Shown: positions 48,001 through 60,352 of the stretch, in pieces
Layout of the letters: the number at the start of each line of letters is the position of its first letter
Numbering within the stretch: the stretch's first letter is position 1
Assembly (NCBI GenBank): GCA_039657365.1
Contig: CM077592.1
Coordinates: 26,331,001 to 26,395,000 of the forward strand
DNA length: 64,000 nt
Source: Stephania yunnanensis
Lineage: Eukaryota > Streptophyta > Magnoliopsida > Ranunculales > Menispermaceae
Direction: 5' to 3'
Position numbers and translations under genes: made by a program
Notes under the pieces: model-generated
What the model saw: the letters and a program-made list of their open reading frames with translations, nothing else
Databases searched by the model: none
What the model was told of the DNA's origin: nothing

Positions 48001-48800
48001 CATACTAGAACAGACTTATAGAAATTTGCATGATTTATTAGCGAGTTCTCTATCTTGTAGTAGTTGTCATGTGCCACAACGCCATTCGTCTGCCACGTCC
48101 ACTCCACCAATTCAAGTCTTCCACATCATTCACGCTAGCAGATTCAACCAACTAGCGTCTACCATGTGTCCGAGACTCCTGCAAACAAGAAACTTACCAC
48201 AACCATCTAATCTTTCTAGGCATATGAGACACTAATTAATCCATTAAATATAGTTTCTCTCTCTTCCAAAGACTAAAATTAAGGGTTTCATTTATATAGA
48301 CTTTAAGGTTTGGTTTAGGATCTTCTCCTATCTCGACCACTCAAACTACTTTTCTTTTCTTTTATTTAATGGATTTTTTCAAGACGTTGTTTGACTAATC
48401 AATTTTGACCTAGGTCAAGGTGAAACAAGTCCAGATTCATGGTTTTATAGAGTGTCATATGAGATCTATTTATTTATTTATAATTTAATTTATTTTAATT
48501 CCTTCTATTTTATTTGTTGTTGATTTCATTATTATGGTGCAAACTTAAGATAAGTATTATGGCCATTGCAGGCTTTTGGGTGGAAGACTTATTGTTAATC
48601 GGGACTTTCGTATCCGTAATCATACAATTGGAGCGATACAAGGGATAATCCCTCATCTGTTTATGGTCAAAACCTTTAGTTATTGAGTGTGTGATAGATA
48701 AATCTAGGTTAAATAAGAAGCGAATGCGATTCGATTATTTAGGATTAGTATTCCCACGGAACTTTATGTGGTTAATGCATTAAACCTGATTGACTGATGT
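48001..48800. other. Unassigned, LTR-like
   Basis: No convincing gene; the frame 48026-48235 is unrecognised. A TTTATATAGAC box near 48291 (plus) could be a promoter. Together with 49650-50010, on the far side of the hAT element, it resembles a plus-strand LTR. Confidence 0.3.
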
Positions 48801-49641
48801 TAGGGGTGACAATTCGTATCGGCGAGTAGTAAACGTGTCGTGTCATAAACGTGTCGTGTCCCATATAATGCAAACCCATTACATGACATTTTTATTAATC
48901 GTGTTAATCATTTTCGTGTCTAAGTGGGTCGTGTGTTAAACATGTCGTGTAATCGTGTCACCCACTTATTAAATATTGTATTTAAAAATTTTATTTTATT
49001 TAAACTTTTATAATTAAGTTACTATTTTCTAAAAATATATTTAAATGATTAAATTCGAAAAAACATACTAAATAACCAATAAAATATAATATGGTTGTAT
49101 ATAGTCGTTAGTTTTACTTTACTTTTTCATTCAAGTCTTTATTACTCTTAAAAATAAAGCAAAAATGACTCGTAATAATAACATAAACAAAATTATAAGA
49201 ATCATCTAAAAAAATATCTAAATTTTACTTTGGCGAAAAGTTTTATTTTTTCTTAATAAATAATTATTAATAAAATCTAAAACATAAATAATATATTAAA
49301 AGTAAAATGAATATTTCCTCTCAAATATAAAATAAAATATGATAAAAGATGTCTATAAATAAAATAAATAAATCATGCTATTAACATGCATTCAAATAGG
49401 TGAATTTTGTATCAATCTATTTATTATATAATATTTATTATTTATACATTATTCTTTAGCCGTGTTAAGCGAGTCATAAACGAGTTGAGCAGGTTGACAT
49501 GTTAATGACTCGTTTATTAACCGTTTATAAACGTGTTAACATGTTTATGACCCAGACCCACTTAAGCCAAACCCACGACATGTTTATTACGTGTCGTGTC
49601 GTGTCATGTTAATCGTTTCATGACCCAAATTGCCAGCCCTA
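48801..49641. mobile_element. Non-autonomous hAT element
   Basis: 841 bp with terminal inverted repeats TAGGGGTGACAATT / AATTGCCAGCCCTA and a perfect 8-bp target duplication actgatgt (48793-48800, 49642-49649), both diagnostic of hAT. Both ends carry clusters of ACGTGTCGTGT and ACGTGTTAA repeats, the likely transposase-binding sites. The middle is AT-rich without coding potential. Confidence 0.92.
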
Positions 49642-49649
49642 ACTGATGT

Positions 49650-50040
49650 TAATGGCTGTATGTTAATTAGAGAAGTAGTTAGTGGCGGATGCCCTGGATA
49701 TCATGAATAAAAGAATTATGGATTTTTGACGGATGTCGATTTTCTATAGCCTATCTAGAAGGAACTGAATTAATAATCTTTTAGAAAGATTGAAGACCAT
49801 GAAATGTTATTGAACTATGATTTAGATTTATGGAACAATAGAACTAGGTATTTTCACATATTGAAATAATCTTTGCAAGTTTTAATTTCTAAGTAGTTTT
49901 AATTAGTTAACTCAGAGAAAAACCTAACTCCTATGGATTTGACACCGTATTTACCACTACTACACCCTTGTGGGATTGATAACTCGAGTACAAGTTATAT
50001 TTGGCACGAACGACACATGAACATTCTTGTTATTCTTTAT
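49650..50040 (+). repeat. Possible LTR 3' end with decayed primer site
   Basis: Ends with a CTACACCCTTGTGGG segment and then TTTGGCACGAACGAC near 50010. The order resembles the LTR end and Asp-type primer site (TGGCGCCG...) of Athila/Tat elements, heavily mutated. Weak evidence. Confidence 0.3.
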
Positions 50041-50473
50041 AGATTGTTTTCAACTTGATTATTCTTGGTCGAATCATTTTCATTTTCCCTTGTGGGATTG
50101 GTAACTCAGTGTCATATAACTTCATGATGACTCAATTCTAAAGATTCAATATCATTGGGTTGTTCATTATCAAATTCATCAGAATTTCCATGTACATTGT
50201 TCTTGTAAAGATATCTAACTTTATTTTATTGGTTTTAAGAAATGGTCTTCCAAATAGTATAAGTGTAGACTTATATGACACTGAGTTTCCTATTTCCATG
50301 ACATGGAAGCTAGCTAGAATTACTGAGTCATTTTGACTGAGAAACTTTCTAGTAGACCATAAGGGTTGATAACTGAGTTCTCAACTAAAGTTACATTAAT
50401 AGGTGTATTAGTTAACGAAACTATTTGCAATGAATCATATAGTTTAAGTGATGTGACATTCATTGATGCTCTT
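50041..50473 (-). pseudogene. Retroelement protease fragment 2
   Basis: Minus-strand pieces read NTPINVTLVENSVINPYG and YYLEDHFLKTNKIKLDIF, followed by TRTMYMEI. This corresponds to the second half of the Athila/Tat-type protease (family ILGRPFLKT..KIDVF.GTL.MEF). It contains stops and a frameshift and is cut by copia F at about 50474. It differs from fragment 1, so two elements are represented. Confidence 0.5.
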
Positions 50474-50589
50474 CTTAGGTTTTTGAGGTTCATACGTAGC
50501 GAAAAATTGAAAACAATTCTTGAAAAACCCTAACAGGATAAAAAATAGTTTCAATTAAACTAGATCCAAAAAGTAAACCATATCTTAAT

Positions 50590-52260
50590 ACCAAATAACT
50601 TAACATGACCATCATGTTTCACTTGTGGAAGAGCCTTCGTCAAAGGATCTGTAATATTGTCTTCATTAGGAACTCTGTAAATCTTCATGTCTCCCCTCTC
50701 AATGATTTCTCGAATGAGATGAAATCCTCTAAGTACATGTTTGGATCAGTGGTGTGACTTCCGTTCCTTGGCCTGTGCTTTCGCCCCGTTGTTTTCATAA
50801 TACAAGCAAACAGGGTTAGCTATACTAAGAACCACACCAAGTTCAGAGATGAACTTTTTGATTTAAACTACCTCATTAGCTGTATCGAATGTTCCAATAT
50901 ACTCAGCTTGTGTTATACAATCTACTATAATTTCTTGCTTTGAACTTTTCCAACTCATTGCGCCTCCATTCAAAGTAATCATACCCAAACTGCAATATGA
51001 AGTCACCTGTATCAGTTTGGAAACTTCCATCTGTGTAACCATTTATAACAAGCTCGTCTTCCAAACATCCATAGACTAAGAACACTTTTTTAGTCTTTCT
51101 CAAGTACTTAAGAATGTTATTTACTGCTATCCAGTAACTCTCATTGGGATAAGACTGATATCTGCTTGTTGCACTTTAAGCATATGGTACATCAGGTCAA
51201 GTGCATAACATGATATACATGATAGATCTAAAGTCAATGCATATGGAATCGTATTCATGCGCTCTCACTTATCATTAGTCTTCGGACATTGAGTCTTGCC
51301 GAGACTTATACTACGAGATATTGACAATGACCTTCTTTTAGAGTCTTTGCATATTGAACCTATTCAGTACCTTGTCTATGTAAGCACTCTGACTTAGATC
51401 GATTAGCCTTTTAGATTTATCCTTATAAATCTTAATTTCAAAGATTTGGGTTGCATCTCGTAAGTCCTTCATAGAGAAACACTTCCTTAACCAAGACTTT
51501 ACACTTTGCAAGGTTAGGATGCCATAACAAATGAGTAATATATCATCAACATACAGTACCAAGAAAACAACTATGCTCCTACTTACCTTCTTTTATACAC
51601 AAGGCTCATCTTCTTTTTTAATGAAACCAAATTCCTTAATTGCTTCATCAAAATGAAGATTCCAACTCTAAGAATCTTGCTTGAATCTATAAATGGATCT
51701 TTGAAACTTGCACACCTTCCTATAATTCTCAAGATGACAAACCCTTAAGGCTGTATCATATACACATCCTCAAGTAACTTTTCATTTAGAAAAGTTATTT
51801 TGACATCCATTTTCCATATGTCATTGTCATAATATGTAGTTATGGAAATTAGAATTCTAATTGGTTTAAGCATGACTACACGGGAAAAAGTCTCATTATA
51901 ATCAACACCTTAGGCCTCAAAAACGTTTTGCTACTTGCAGTGCTTTATAAGTATGCACATTGCCATCCATGTCAGTTTTCTTCTTGAAAACCCATTTACA
52001 TAGAATGGCCTTACCAATTTCAGGTAAATTAACTAGGTTCCAAACTTGGTTATCGTACATGGATTGCATTTCTGAATTCATGGCATTAAGCCATTTATCT
52101 ACCTCAAGGCTAGACATAGCCTCTTGATAAGTAGTAGGTTCATTTTGATCCATAAGCAACACTTCACTACTATCAGTAATAAGAAATCCAAATCTTTTAG
52201 GCTGATGTATTACCCTATCAAACCTACGTAGGCCTTATGATACATGTGGAGGTGCAACTA
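50590..52260 (-). pseudogene. Copia F RT and RNase H
   Basis: RT: 51917-52162 (LLMDQNEPTTYQEAMSS, CKWVFKKKTDMDGN) and 51338-51562 (LYVDDILLICYG, MKDLRDATQIFEIKIY, SQSAYIDKVLNRF). RNase H: 50903-51103 (NGYTDGSFQTD, near FGYDYFEW) and further pieces to 50600. The catalytic DD pair is intact, but stops and shifts break the polyprotein between fragments (about 51562-51917). Confidence 0.88.
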
Positions 52261-53660
52261 GTTCAAGACTTTGTTAATTTCCTACAGACGGTTGAGTGTT
52301 TATTCGTGGTTCTTGAACTTCATTAGGACTTACTTTATTCCCATTGTTGTTTTTTGAAATAAACTATTTTCCATAAAGACACCATTTCGAGCCACAAACA
52401 ATTTGTTTTAAGTGGGATTATAAAAGTAGTATCCTCAAGTTTCTTTAGGATAAACAATAAATATACACTTAGTAGATTTAGCTAATAGTTTTTCTGAAAT
52501 ATTTCATCCTATGAAAACCTCACAGCCCTAAATCTTACGGAAATACAAACTTGGTCTTTTTCCAAATCATAGCTCATATGGTGTTTTATCAACCACTTTA
52601 AAAGGAACATGATTTAGTGTAAACACAACAGTTTCTAAGGCATAACCCTAAAAAGAAATAGGAAGATCTATGTGACTCATCATAGATCAAACCATATCCA
52701 ACAAAGTTCAATTTCTCCTCTCAGAAACACCATTCCATTGTGGAGTTGCTATGGGAGTTAACAGTGAGGCAATCCCATAATTTCTAAGATGATCATCAAA
52801 CTCTTGGCTCAAATATTCACCACCTCGATCTGACCGAATTGCTATAATAGTTTTACTAAGTTGATTTTGCATTTCATTCTAAAATATTTGAAACATCTCA
52901 AAAGATTTACCTTTATGTTTCATGAGATACACGTAACTATATCTAGTGAAATAATTAGTGAATGTAATGAAATACTGCTAACCACCTCTATCCATTGTGT
53001 TTGTAGGACTGCATACATCAGTATGTATTAGACCCAATAAGTCACTTGCCCTTTTACTGTGTCCAGTAAAGAACTCTTTGTCATATTGCCTAGCAAACAA
53101 GATACACATGTTTCATATGATCCAAAATAAAATGAATCTAAAATTCCATACTTATAGAGTTTAAAAATGTGTTTCTCATTTATGTAGCCAAGATGACAAT
53201 GCCAAAGGTAGGTTTGACTCAAATTATTTGACTTGAATCTCTTTGTATTTACATTAAGAATATGAGTATCTGTGGACCTTTTAATTTTAAGAATATAAAG
53301 ACCATCACACAAGTCAACATTTGCATAGAAAACGTCTTTACTAGAAATGAAGCATTTATTATTCGCAATATCGAAATTAAAACCATCCAAATCCAAACAT
53401 GAAACTGAAATGATGTTTCTGCTCAAGGGAATGACATAAAAATAATTATTTAAAACTAAAACAAGTCCACTAAGTAAAATTAACCCATAGCATCCTACAG
53501 TCAATGCAACAGCCTTTGCTCCATTTCCAACTCGTACAATGACTTCTCCTTTTTTTAGCTTTCTACTTTTGGTAAAACCCTACATATTAATACAAATGTG
53601 AGACCCACATCCAATATCTAATACCCAAGAATCATTAGTAAACAAGTTAACTTCAATATC
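52260..53660 (-). pseudogene. Copia F protease and integrase
   Basis: Protease motif reads WVLDIGCGSHIC (about 53598-53635): the usual DTG is DIG, a catalytic-loop change. Frame 53028-53504 holds the pre-integrase zinc-binding region, YLWHCHLGYINEKHI with CVSCLLGNM (H-H-C-C). The integrase core near 52740-52850 shows SDRGGEYLSQEFDDHLRNYG and NGVSERRN. Stops lie before and after. Confidence 0.82.
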
Positions 53661-54543
53661 ATGAATACCTAAAGCTGTAATCTCACTACTTTTTTTTTTT
53701 AGATATTCAAGATAGAGCTTGCAATTATTGAACCAGCATCCAGGTGCATGGCAGAAATGACAATTTCCTTCTTTTTCCTCTTCCTTCTAGGTCTATGAAG
53801 TAGAAGTAGCATGAGGCTTGACTTGTTCCATAGGCTTTGCGACAATTAAAACACCCTTGAAAACTTTAGCCTTGCCTTAGCCCTATTTCTTTAGAGCTTT
53901 TCCTTTTTGAACCATCAACACATTAGTAATATATTTCTTAACATTTTGCTCAGTAGTTTTAAGCATCAAATGCAACTCTGATATAGAACTCCATGTTATT
54001 CATGTTATAGTTCATCACAAATTGTGAATAACTATTAAACAATGAGTTCATGATCAAATTTGTAGCCAACTCTTGGCTTTTAGGAAATCCAAGTCTGTTA
54101 AGATGGTCAACATAGCCCTACATTTTTAGAACATAAAGGCTAGCTGATGCACCCTCGGCCATTTTGCTAGAATGAAGGTTCTTAACTATCTCAAAGCTTT
54201 GTTGCCTAGCCTGCTATTGGAACATTTCCTTCAACATCGTAGCCATGTCGTAAGCTTCCATGTATTCCATGTCCTTCTGAAGTTCAGGAACCATAGTTGC
54301 TAACATAATGCATGCAAAATCAATTGAGTCATTGACATGCTTAGTATGTGCATTCTTCATGACTCTTAAATCATTGACTGGTGATTCCTCAGGAATATGA
54401 TTATCTAGGACATACAACTTGCATTCATGCTAAAGAAGAATTATTAAATTTTTGAACCAGTCAAGAAAGTTTGACCCGGACAACTTATCCTTCTCAAGGA
54501 TGGATCGCAATGACAAGGGATTAGTGTGATTTGAAGAGGCCAT
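53660..54543 (-). pseudogene. Copia F gag
   Basis: ATG at 54543 (minus). Reads MASSNHTNPLSLRSILEKD and then KLSGSNFLDWFKNL, a typical copia gag start. A stop interrupts near 54430, then 54214-54417 continues with KHVNDSIDFACIMLA and PELQKDMEYMEAYDMA. The zinc knuckle near 53730-53760 reads CHFCHAPGCWFNNC, with Cys where the family has His. More complete than A's gag. Confidence 0.82.
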
Positions 54544-55850
54544 AGATCTACAACAAATATTATGCAAAAGTTCATTTTTAGTATAGAGGAATAGACTCCC
54601 ACTAAATTAACAGCCCTCTTAAAAATGTTATGCTAATTTAAGGGACTAAATTCCATGTTTCACATAATTTCAAGACAACTATGACTTGACACTTTGAATT
54701 AGGTTATTAAGGTAGGTACGATTTACCAATTACATCATACGTAATTTTTATTTGTTTTTATGTGATTATGACATCTTATGTCTTAGCATGTTTTATCTCA
54801 TCTAGCACCTAAAGCCCAAAATCATTTTGATAACTTTATCAAGTCTAACCATTTCAAACAATATAGTAACCATTACTCAACTTGCCTCGCCAAGATAATA
54901 TTATACACTATGTAGAGGCAAACCCATATTGATGTAATCAAAGTCTTGACAAGTGTTTGAGAATAGATGACACTTGACTAAAATTTGGAAAAAGGATTTT
55001 TATTTGTTTTAGTCATCATAATTTAAACAAAATAAATATCATATATTAAATTGTATAAACAATCACTAAACAAATAAGGAAATTATACAAATATTGACTA
55101 TCGTATGAATTTCCTTGCGCTACAAAAATAGGAAAATCGCCTAAATTTTTTCATGATTTTAGTCAATCCAATTAACCAAAACGGCCCCTTATTTTAATTT
55201 CAAAAAATATTAATTAAAATATTTTTAATTAACTCTAGCCCACCTTTAACTTAGTATCTTATCTTAATCCAATTAGAATTTAAGATACTTTGAATTTTTA
55301 TCCAATGAGAATTTGCTATATATCTCACCTATCGTATAAGATTCATAATTCTTATACGATTACAAGTTTATCTCCTATCTAATAGGAATACACTAAGGAT
55401 AACCACAATGAGATATATAATAAAAATCAATTTTGAAATATTAATCATGCATTCAACACAAAAATTATATTGAATTAATCATATTAGCCTAATCATGATT
55501 TCTATCTTGGAGACATACATAATTATTAAACGAAAACAAAATATGTATTCAAAACTAGAATCACATTAACCTAAGCATGACTTCTACTATGAACAAACAA
55601 AATTCACATCATTTAATATTAAAAACATATGTTAATTAAAATATTCAAAACATGAATACTATCATGAAAGAAATCATGCATATGTATTAATATATATGAA
55701 TTGACAACATGCTTTAAAACCGATTCTTGATAACAATTATTATAGATCCTATATATACATCATACAAATATAAATCAAGATCACGTTGCACACATATATC
55801 ATATATACATAAGAGAAAACATGCAAACGTTTAATAGAACTGAGCCTAAG
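54544..55850 (-). other. Copia F untranslated leader
   Basis: AT-rich, non-coding, colinear with 14012-15498 of element A but lacking that copy's extra ~120 bp segment. Confidence 0.6.
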
Positions 55851-55862
55851 GCTCTGATTCCA
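55851..55862 (-). other. Primer-binding site of copia F
   Basis: Minus strand TGGAATCAGAGC, one change from TGGTATCAGAGC, one base beyond the 5' LTR end. Confidence 0.88.
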
Positions 55863-55863
55863 C

Positions 55864-57215
55864 TGTTGGGTTTTTGAGGTTCATACGCGACAAAAAACTT
55901 AAACTTTTTTTTGAAAAACCCCAACATGATAAAAAATAGCTTCCATTAAACCAGATCTAAAAAGTAAATCATAACTTAATCTGTGATTTTCTTTTGTGAT
56001 TGTTCTATTTCCAAGATGTTCAAGCGCGTGTCCTCTATCGGAAATCCACACATGAATGGTAACTACAATTTCAAGTACCGGCCCTAAGAGAGATTGAAAA
56101 TATTTTTCTTTCTCTACCAGAATCCAGAGAATTCGAAATTTGCAAAAACAAAAATCTTATTTCATTTGAAGGTTTCACCCTTTATTTATAAGTGTAGATA
56201 AGTCCCTACTTAAAATATTATTCGTAATACAACTATTGTATTTAGGCAATTTAAGCAAATTACACATACGCCTTATTAATATGTTATAATATAACAAATC
56301 ATAAGGGATTTTAAGTCATGAACTTTATCATATAAAACTTATTAATCTGGGCCAATTGAAATTGCGAAAGGCCGTTCTTTATGTGCGACACAATATGTTC
56401 ATTCGACGTTGGCAATGAACCAAAACCATTTGGGTACACAAGTCATAAACGATCTCTAGTAAGGCATTATGACTACCTAAGTAGCATGAATACCAAAATC
56501 GATACAACCTAATTAATAACATATATCATATTCTTTTGTCAGGCGATATCCTTTGACTAAACATAAGGCCTGAAAAATCACCCTTAATATTGAATTATAC
56601 AAGTCTCGATCTTTAAGTAAACAGAAACATCTAAGTGACACTGATTATATTAATTCACATGGACTTGGCCATTATAAATCTATCATATTAAGGGATCTAC
56701 TGATATCTCTCTATACGAGAGTGAAAAACTCTATCTTAATTACACAACTTCACATATTATTCACATGATAACCAATCACGATTTCTATAATTGTCCGGTT
56801 AAAGACAACGTTTGATTGTGTCAAATTACCATGCTCATAATATTGAAGTATATAGTAATCTCAAGTTAAAGGACTAAGTGATATACCTATCATGAGTGAC
56901 ACCTATAACTTAATCCATATGGTGTTCTCGTAGCGGGTCGTTCTAGTACCTTATTCCCTAACAAGTACTAATGATCTTGATTCGTATCCTTATATGAATG
57001 ATCATCACATGATCATCAATCATGATGCTAATTGGTTTTAATTCATTATAGTTCCCAATATAATGATCGACTAGGGATATTTATGATATTTCAACAAATA
57101 CTTATGGATCTTACTATAAGGTAAACATGCAATCACTTATAATAAAACAACAAATGAAAACCTCGATTTTAATAACTAAAATTATAAGATGAATAATATT
57201 TGTAGATTGACCTAG
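55864..57215 (-). repeat. 5' LTR of copia F
   Basis: TGTTGGGTTTTTGAGG..., about 1.35 kb, colinear with the other family LTRs up to TTGACCTAG. The canonical terminus (GGGCACATGCCCCAACA) is missing and replaced by an inverted copy of LTR sequence. Confidence 0.88.
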
Positions 57216-57240
57216 TAAGATCCATAAGTATTTGTTGAAA
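57089..57240. repeat. 28-bp perfect inverted repeat
   Basis: Arms 57089-57116 and 57213-57240 are exact reverse complements, separated by 96 bases. The left arm is normal LTR sequence. The right arm lies where the LTR terminus should be. Confidence 0.95.
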
Positions 57241-57449
57241 AGTTTAGGGAGATCAAGGAGAGTTGGAGCTCAAATTAAAGTGTCATCAACCCTAGGTACA
57301 CATCTCTATATTTCAAGTTTGGAAATAGTTTTGGGTTTTGGTCATTTTAAAAAGGCAGATATTTGAGTCTTGACGTGGCGATGACGTTAGCAGGGATATG
57401 GAACTCGTGAAACAGCTCACCCGACGGCCTTATTGCGCGGGGCCTCTAC
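57241..57449. other. Gypsy LTR-like scrap
   Basis: Contains GTGTCATCAACCCTAGGTACACATCTCTA, resembling the CATCAACTAGGTAAACATCT segment of LTR I (34404) and of L. A GC-richer end (GCTCACCCGACGGCC) leads into the repeat at 57450. Too short to assign. Confidence 0.35.
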
Positions 57450-59545
57450 AGATGGTACAAGAACCACAGTGCTTTCTTGATGTCCATGTCACCTAGACAT
57501 TGTTCACTCCATCCTATAGATGCTCCTTGCTAAGGCCCTCTAGTTCATGAATACCAGTTCTTATTTACGCAGAGTTATCATCTGATTTCACAAAATTGCA
57601 CTCATGAAGGACAACTCAGACTTTTCCCTGTATAGTCTGTTATGATCCATAGCAGGCCGCTTCACATTCAAGTCATGTCTAACTTCTTATATCTCCTCCA
57701 AAGTTCTCCTCGTGTCATCTCTAATCTTCCTTCTATGTTTTGTCAATCTTCTAGCTATCTCAGCCTTCTCTCTTTCATCCTTTGTGTATTCATGACCATA
57801 TACTCTTCCATATCTCTATTTGACCTATTCTGTTATGGGTTTCAGGTAGAACATCCATATCAAGCTTTGCCATGTTCACCTGATATGCTCTACAAAAAGT
57901 CATGATCATCAAATGTAAAGGTAGTCCATCGTTATTCTTCGTGGTAATGACACTCCTAATCGACTTATAAATAATCTTGCCAACATCCATGTATCCTAAT
58001 CCCATGACAATGTGATAAAGTAGGATGACCTTGTAGTTCACTATCTCATAATACTACCAGCTCGGCTGTAAGCTAGCGTTGATGAAATAACACCAAGCTT
58101 TCCTGATTCTCCTAAAAAATTTAGTGGTTATGTGTTTCGGGTATTCCTCCATCTCAAAAATAAATCCATCACCACGGATTGCCCCTAAACCTATTCTAAT
58201 TATCTCAGTGAGGTAGCGATACTTAATGGCATATTCAGGTTTTAGGTACTCATCATTTTGTTTTTGATGATATTTCGATAAACCAAAATACAGTTTTATT
58301 CTTCTAGCGAAATAATCCATTTTTCTCCCACGAACTCATGACTCGGTCTTAGCATTGGCATAAGACTTTCTCGCTAAGATATCAAAGCCCCTCTTACTAT
58401 GAACATCCTCTAAGTCTAAGTGGTTATAATCCTTAGTCAACAATCTCCAATTCCTCACCTCAATGATATATTGGATTCTAGGCCTATATTTTGGTTCATT
58501 TTTCACCTTAAATCCCCTCTCCGGGATCAATTTCTTATCATTCACTAAATCATTCTTAAATTTTTTAAAGGCATTCTAATAGACAAAGTTCTCATTCCTA
58601 AGTAATTAACTTTTCTCCTCCATTGGTATCTCTTATCAAACTTTATCTATTTCCTCTTCCTCTTTGATATAATCATCCTTAGTATTGAAACTAAATGATG
58701 CAGGGGGAGTAGGTTCTCTTTGTGGTAATCCTAGTCATGTTAAAAGTAATAGATGTTGGTTGGATTTTGGAAAATTTAGATTTAGTCTTTGTATTCTCTA
58801 CTAACTTTCCCTTTCATTTCTCCTCTTTCCTATTGAACCTCTACTCCTTCCACCTTTAGCCATTTGGGTAGGTATAAGTAAAAGAGTGAACCTATGAAAT
58901 CATTTTAAATCAAATTCATCGAAAAAGTGTTTTGTAAAATTTAACTTATCTATCTAAAAAGAGAAATTTAGCATAAAAATCATTTATAAATAGAGAGTTT
59001 GAAATGCATGTAAAAGTTATTGATAAAACATAATTGAGAAAAACACTCAATCGTATGTAATTCAAATCAGTTGATAGATATACATAGAAACCCTTAAACT
59101 CATTTGAAACTTAGTCTCAAATTAGCTTGCGAATAAAATCCGATTTATTTGCCATATATGAAAAAAGTACAAAAGTTCGATAGTAATAAACAAATCATCA
59201 CATCACTCTCATACTAGTATTATAATAGAAATCATTCGATATCAAAACCATTTTAGAGTAAAATCTTTGAAATTGAGCTTCTTACCTAATAATAATCCAA
59301 AATTAGCGAAAAACCAAAAGTTTTAATCAATAAAAAATTAGGTTTTTCGTTAGTTACTTTCTTGAAAATGATTCTTTCAAGTATGAAACTCAAAACTCTT
59401 CCCCATAACACTCCTCCAAGCTCCAATTAGAACTCACTTGCTCAAACCCTAGCTGGCTCTACACTATTAAAACTCACCAAATTTGTAGGTTGAATATGTG
59501 AAGATTGAGGTAGGAATCGCTTAAATAAACTAAAGTCAATCTTTG
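57450..59545 (-). repeat. Direct repeat copy 2, transposon-protein unit
   Basis: Second copy of the 44650-46785 unit, same orientation, with conserved coding part and leader. Right end near 59545 meets gypsy LTR-like sequence. Confidence 0.8.
57600..58863 (-). pseudogene. Plant 'putative transposon protein'-like gene, copy 2
   Basis: ATG at 58863 (minus), starting MAKGGRSRG, then a shift and stop in the basic N-terminus. 58336-58545 holds PERGFKVKNEPKYRPRIQ and DYNHLDLEDVHSKRGFDIL. 58054-58320 holds IKLYFGLSKYHQKQNDEY, IRGDGFIFEMEEYPKHIT and RKAWCYFINASLQ. 57790-58041 holds MGLGYMDVGKIIYKSIR and FCRAYQVNMAKLD. About 400 codons in all, consistent with the 'putative plant transposon protein' family. 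Fewer breaks than copy 1, but still a pseudogene. Confidence 0.62.
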
Positions 59546-60352
59546 GAATAATATAATAGGCTGACTATATTATCAGAAGATTAAGGTAATCTAGGTCAGT
59601 CAGTCGTCTTAATGATATGGGGCTAATAAAGTTGGTATCAAAGCCTACTTTTAGCTCAACTGAGGATAAAATTTGGTTGAGAACCAAAGTATGATTGAGC
59701 GCGATTAGTTAGGAAGTGACTATGAGCTAGCGTATTTGAATTATTGTGTTATATTTGTGATGTTCATTTATGTATTAATGCTAGGTATTTGATAAGAACT
59801 TTATTCTCATTGTTTGTTCAATACTTAACTCATATGAAATGATGAGTTAAATAGGAACATATAATAAAAGAGGGAATACACTTTTAAAACAAAATTGAGC
59901 ATAAACGGATGTGAAATAGAGTTCTAAATTCCAAAATCACAAAGGGGTTGTAAATAGTTCAATACTTATATAACTGATGAAAGTATCAGTTATGAAACCA
60001 ATAGGAGATTTGTTGAGAATGAAGTGTAAATGATTTGAGAACGTAAGTATTGAACATGAATTTTCTTAGAAACCGAAAGTATCAAACTATTACAATTATA
60101 AAACGCTTAAGAAAGTGTCAAAATAGACTTAAATTAAGTCACTAACTATTGAGAAGCGTTTGATAAGTATGAAAAATGAAGTTGAGATTTGTGGGAAACA
60201 CATATATGAATTCTTGAGTTTTAGAATAAGGTTAGTACGTGTTGAGCAAGTAACTCAATAAAACCTATTCTAAGAAGTATTGGTTAAATACATAACTAAT
60301 TGAGAGTTGATTCTGAAAAAGTCTCAAATGAAAGGAAAAAGGTAACACATGG
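59546..60352 (+). repeat. Gypsy LTR end, primer site and leader remnant
   Basis: AGGCTGACTATATTATC... ends at GGCTAATAAAG, followed by a primer-like TGGTATCAAAGCC (59633-59645). The leader (GATTGAGCGCGATTAGTTAGGAAGTGA) matches that of element G (31790-31850). No gag is recognisable after 59750. AAAGGAAAAAGG at 60331-60342 could be a polypurine tract for the LTR that follows. Confidence 0.5.

Larger units (their letters stand above)
50474..57215 (-). mobile_element. Copia element F, minus strand, decayed
   Basis: Same family as A. Right to left: 5' LTR 55864-57215, primer site, leader, gag, protease, integrase, RT, RNase H, then only about 115 bp of the 3' LTR (50474-50590). About 1.25 kb of that LTR is deleted. 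No clean target duplication remains, because the right terminus is rearranged (inverted repeat, see finding). Confidence 0.85.
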
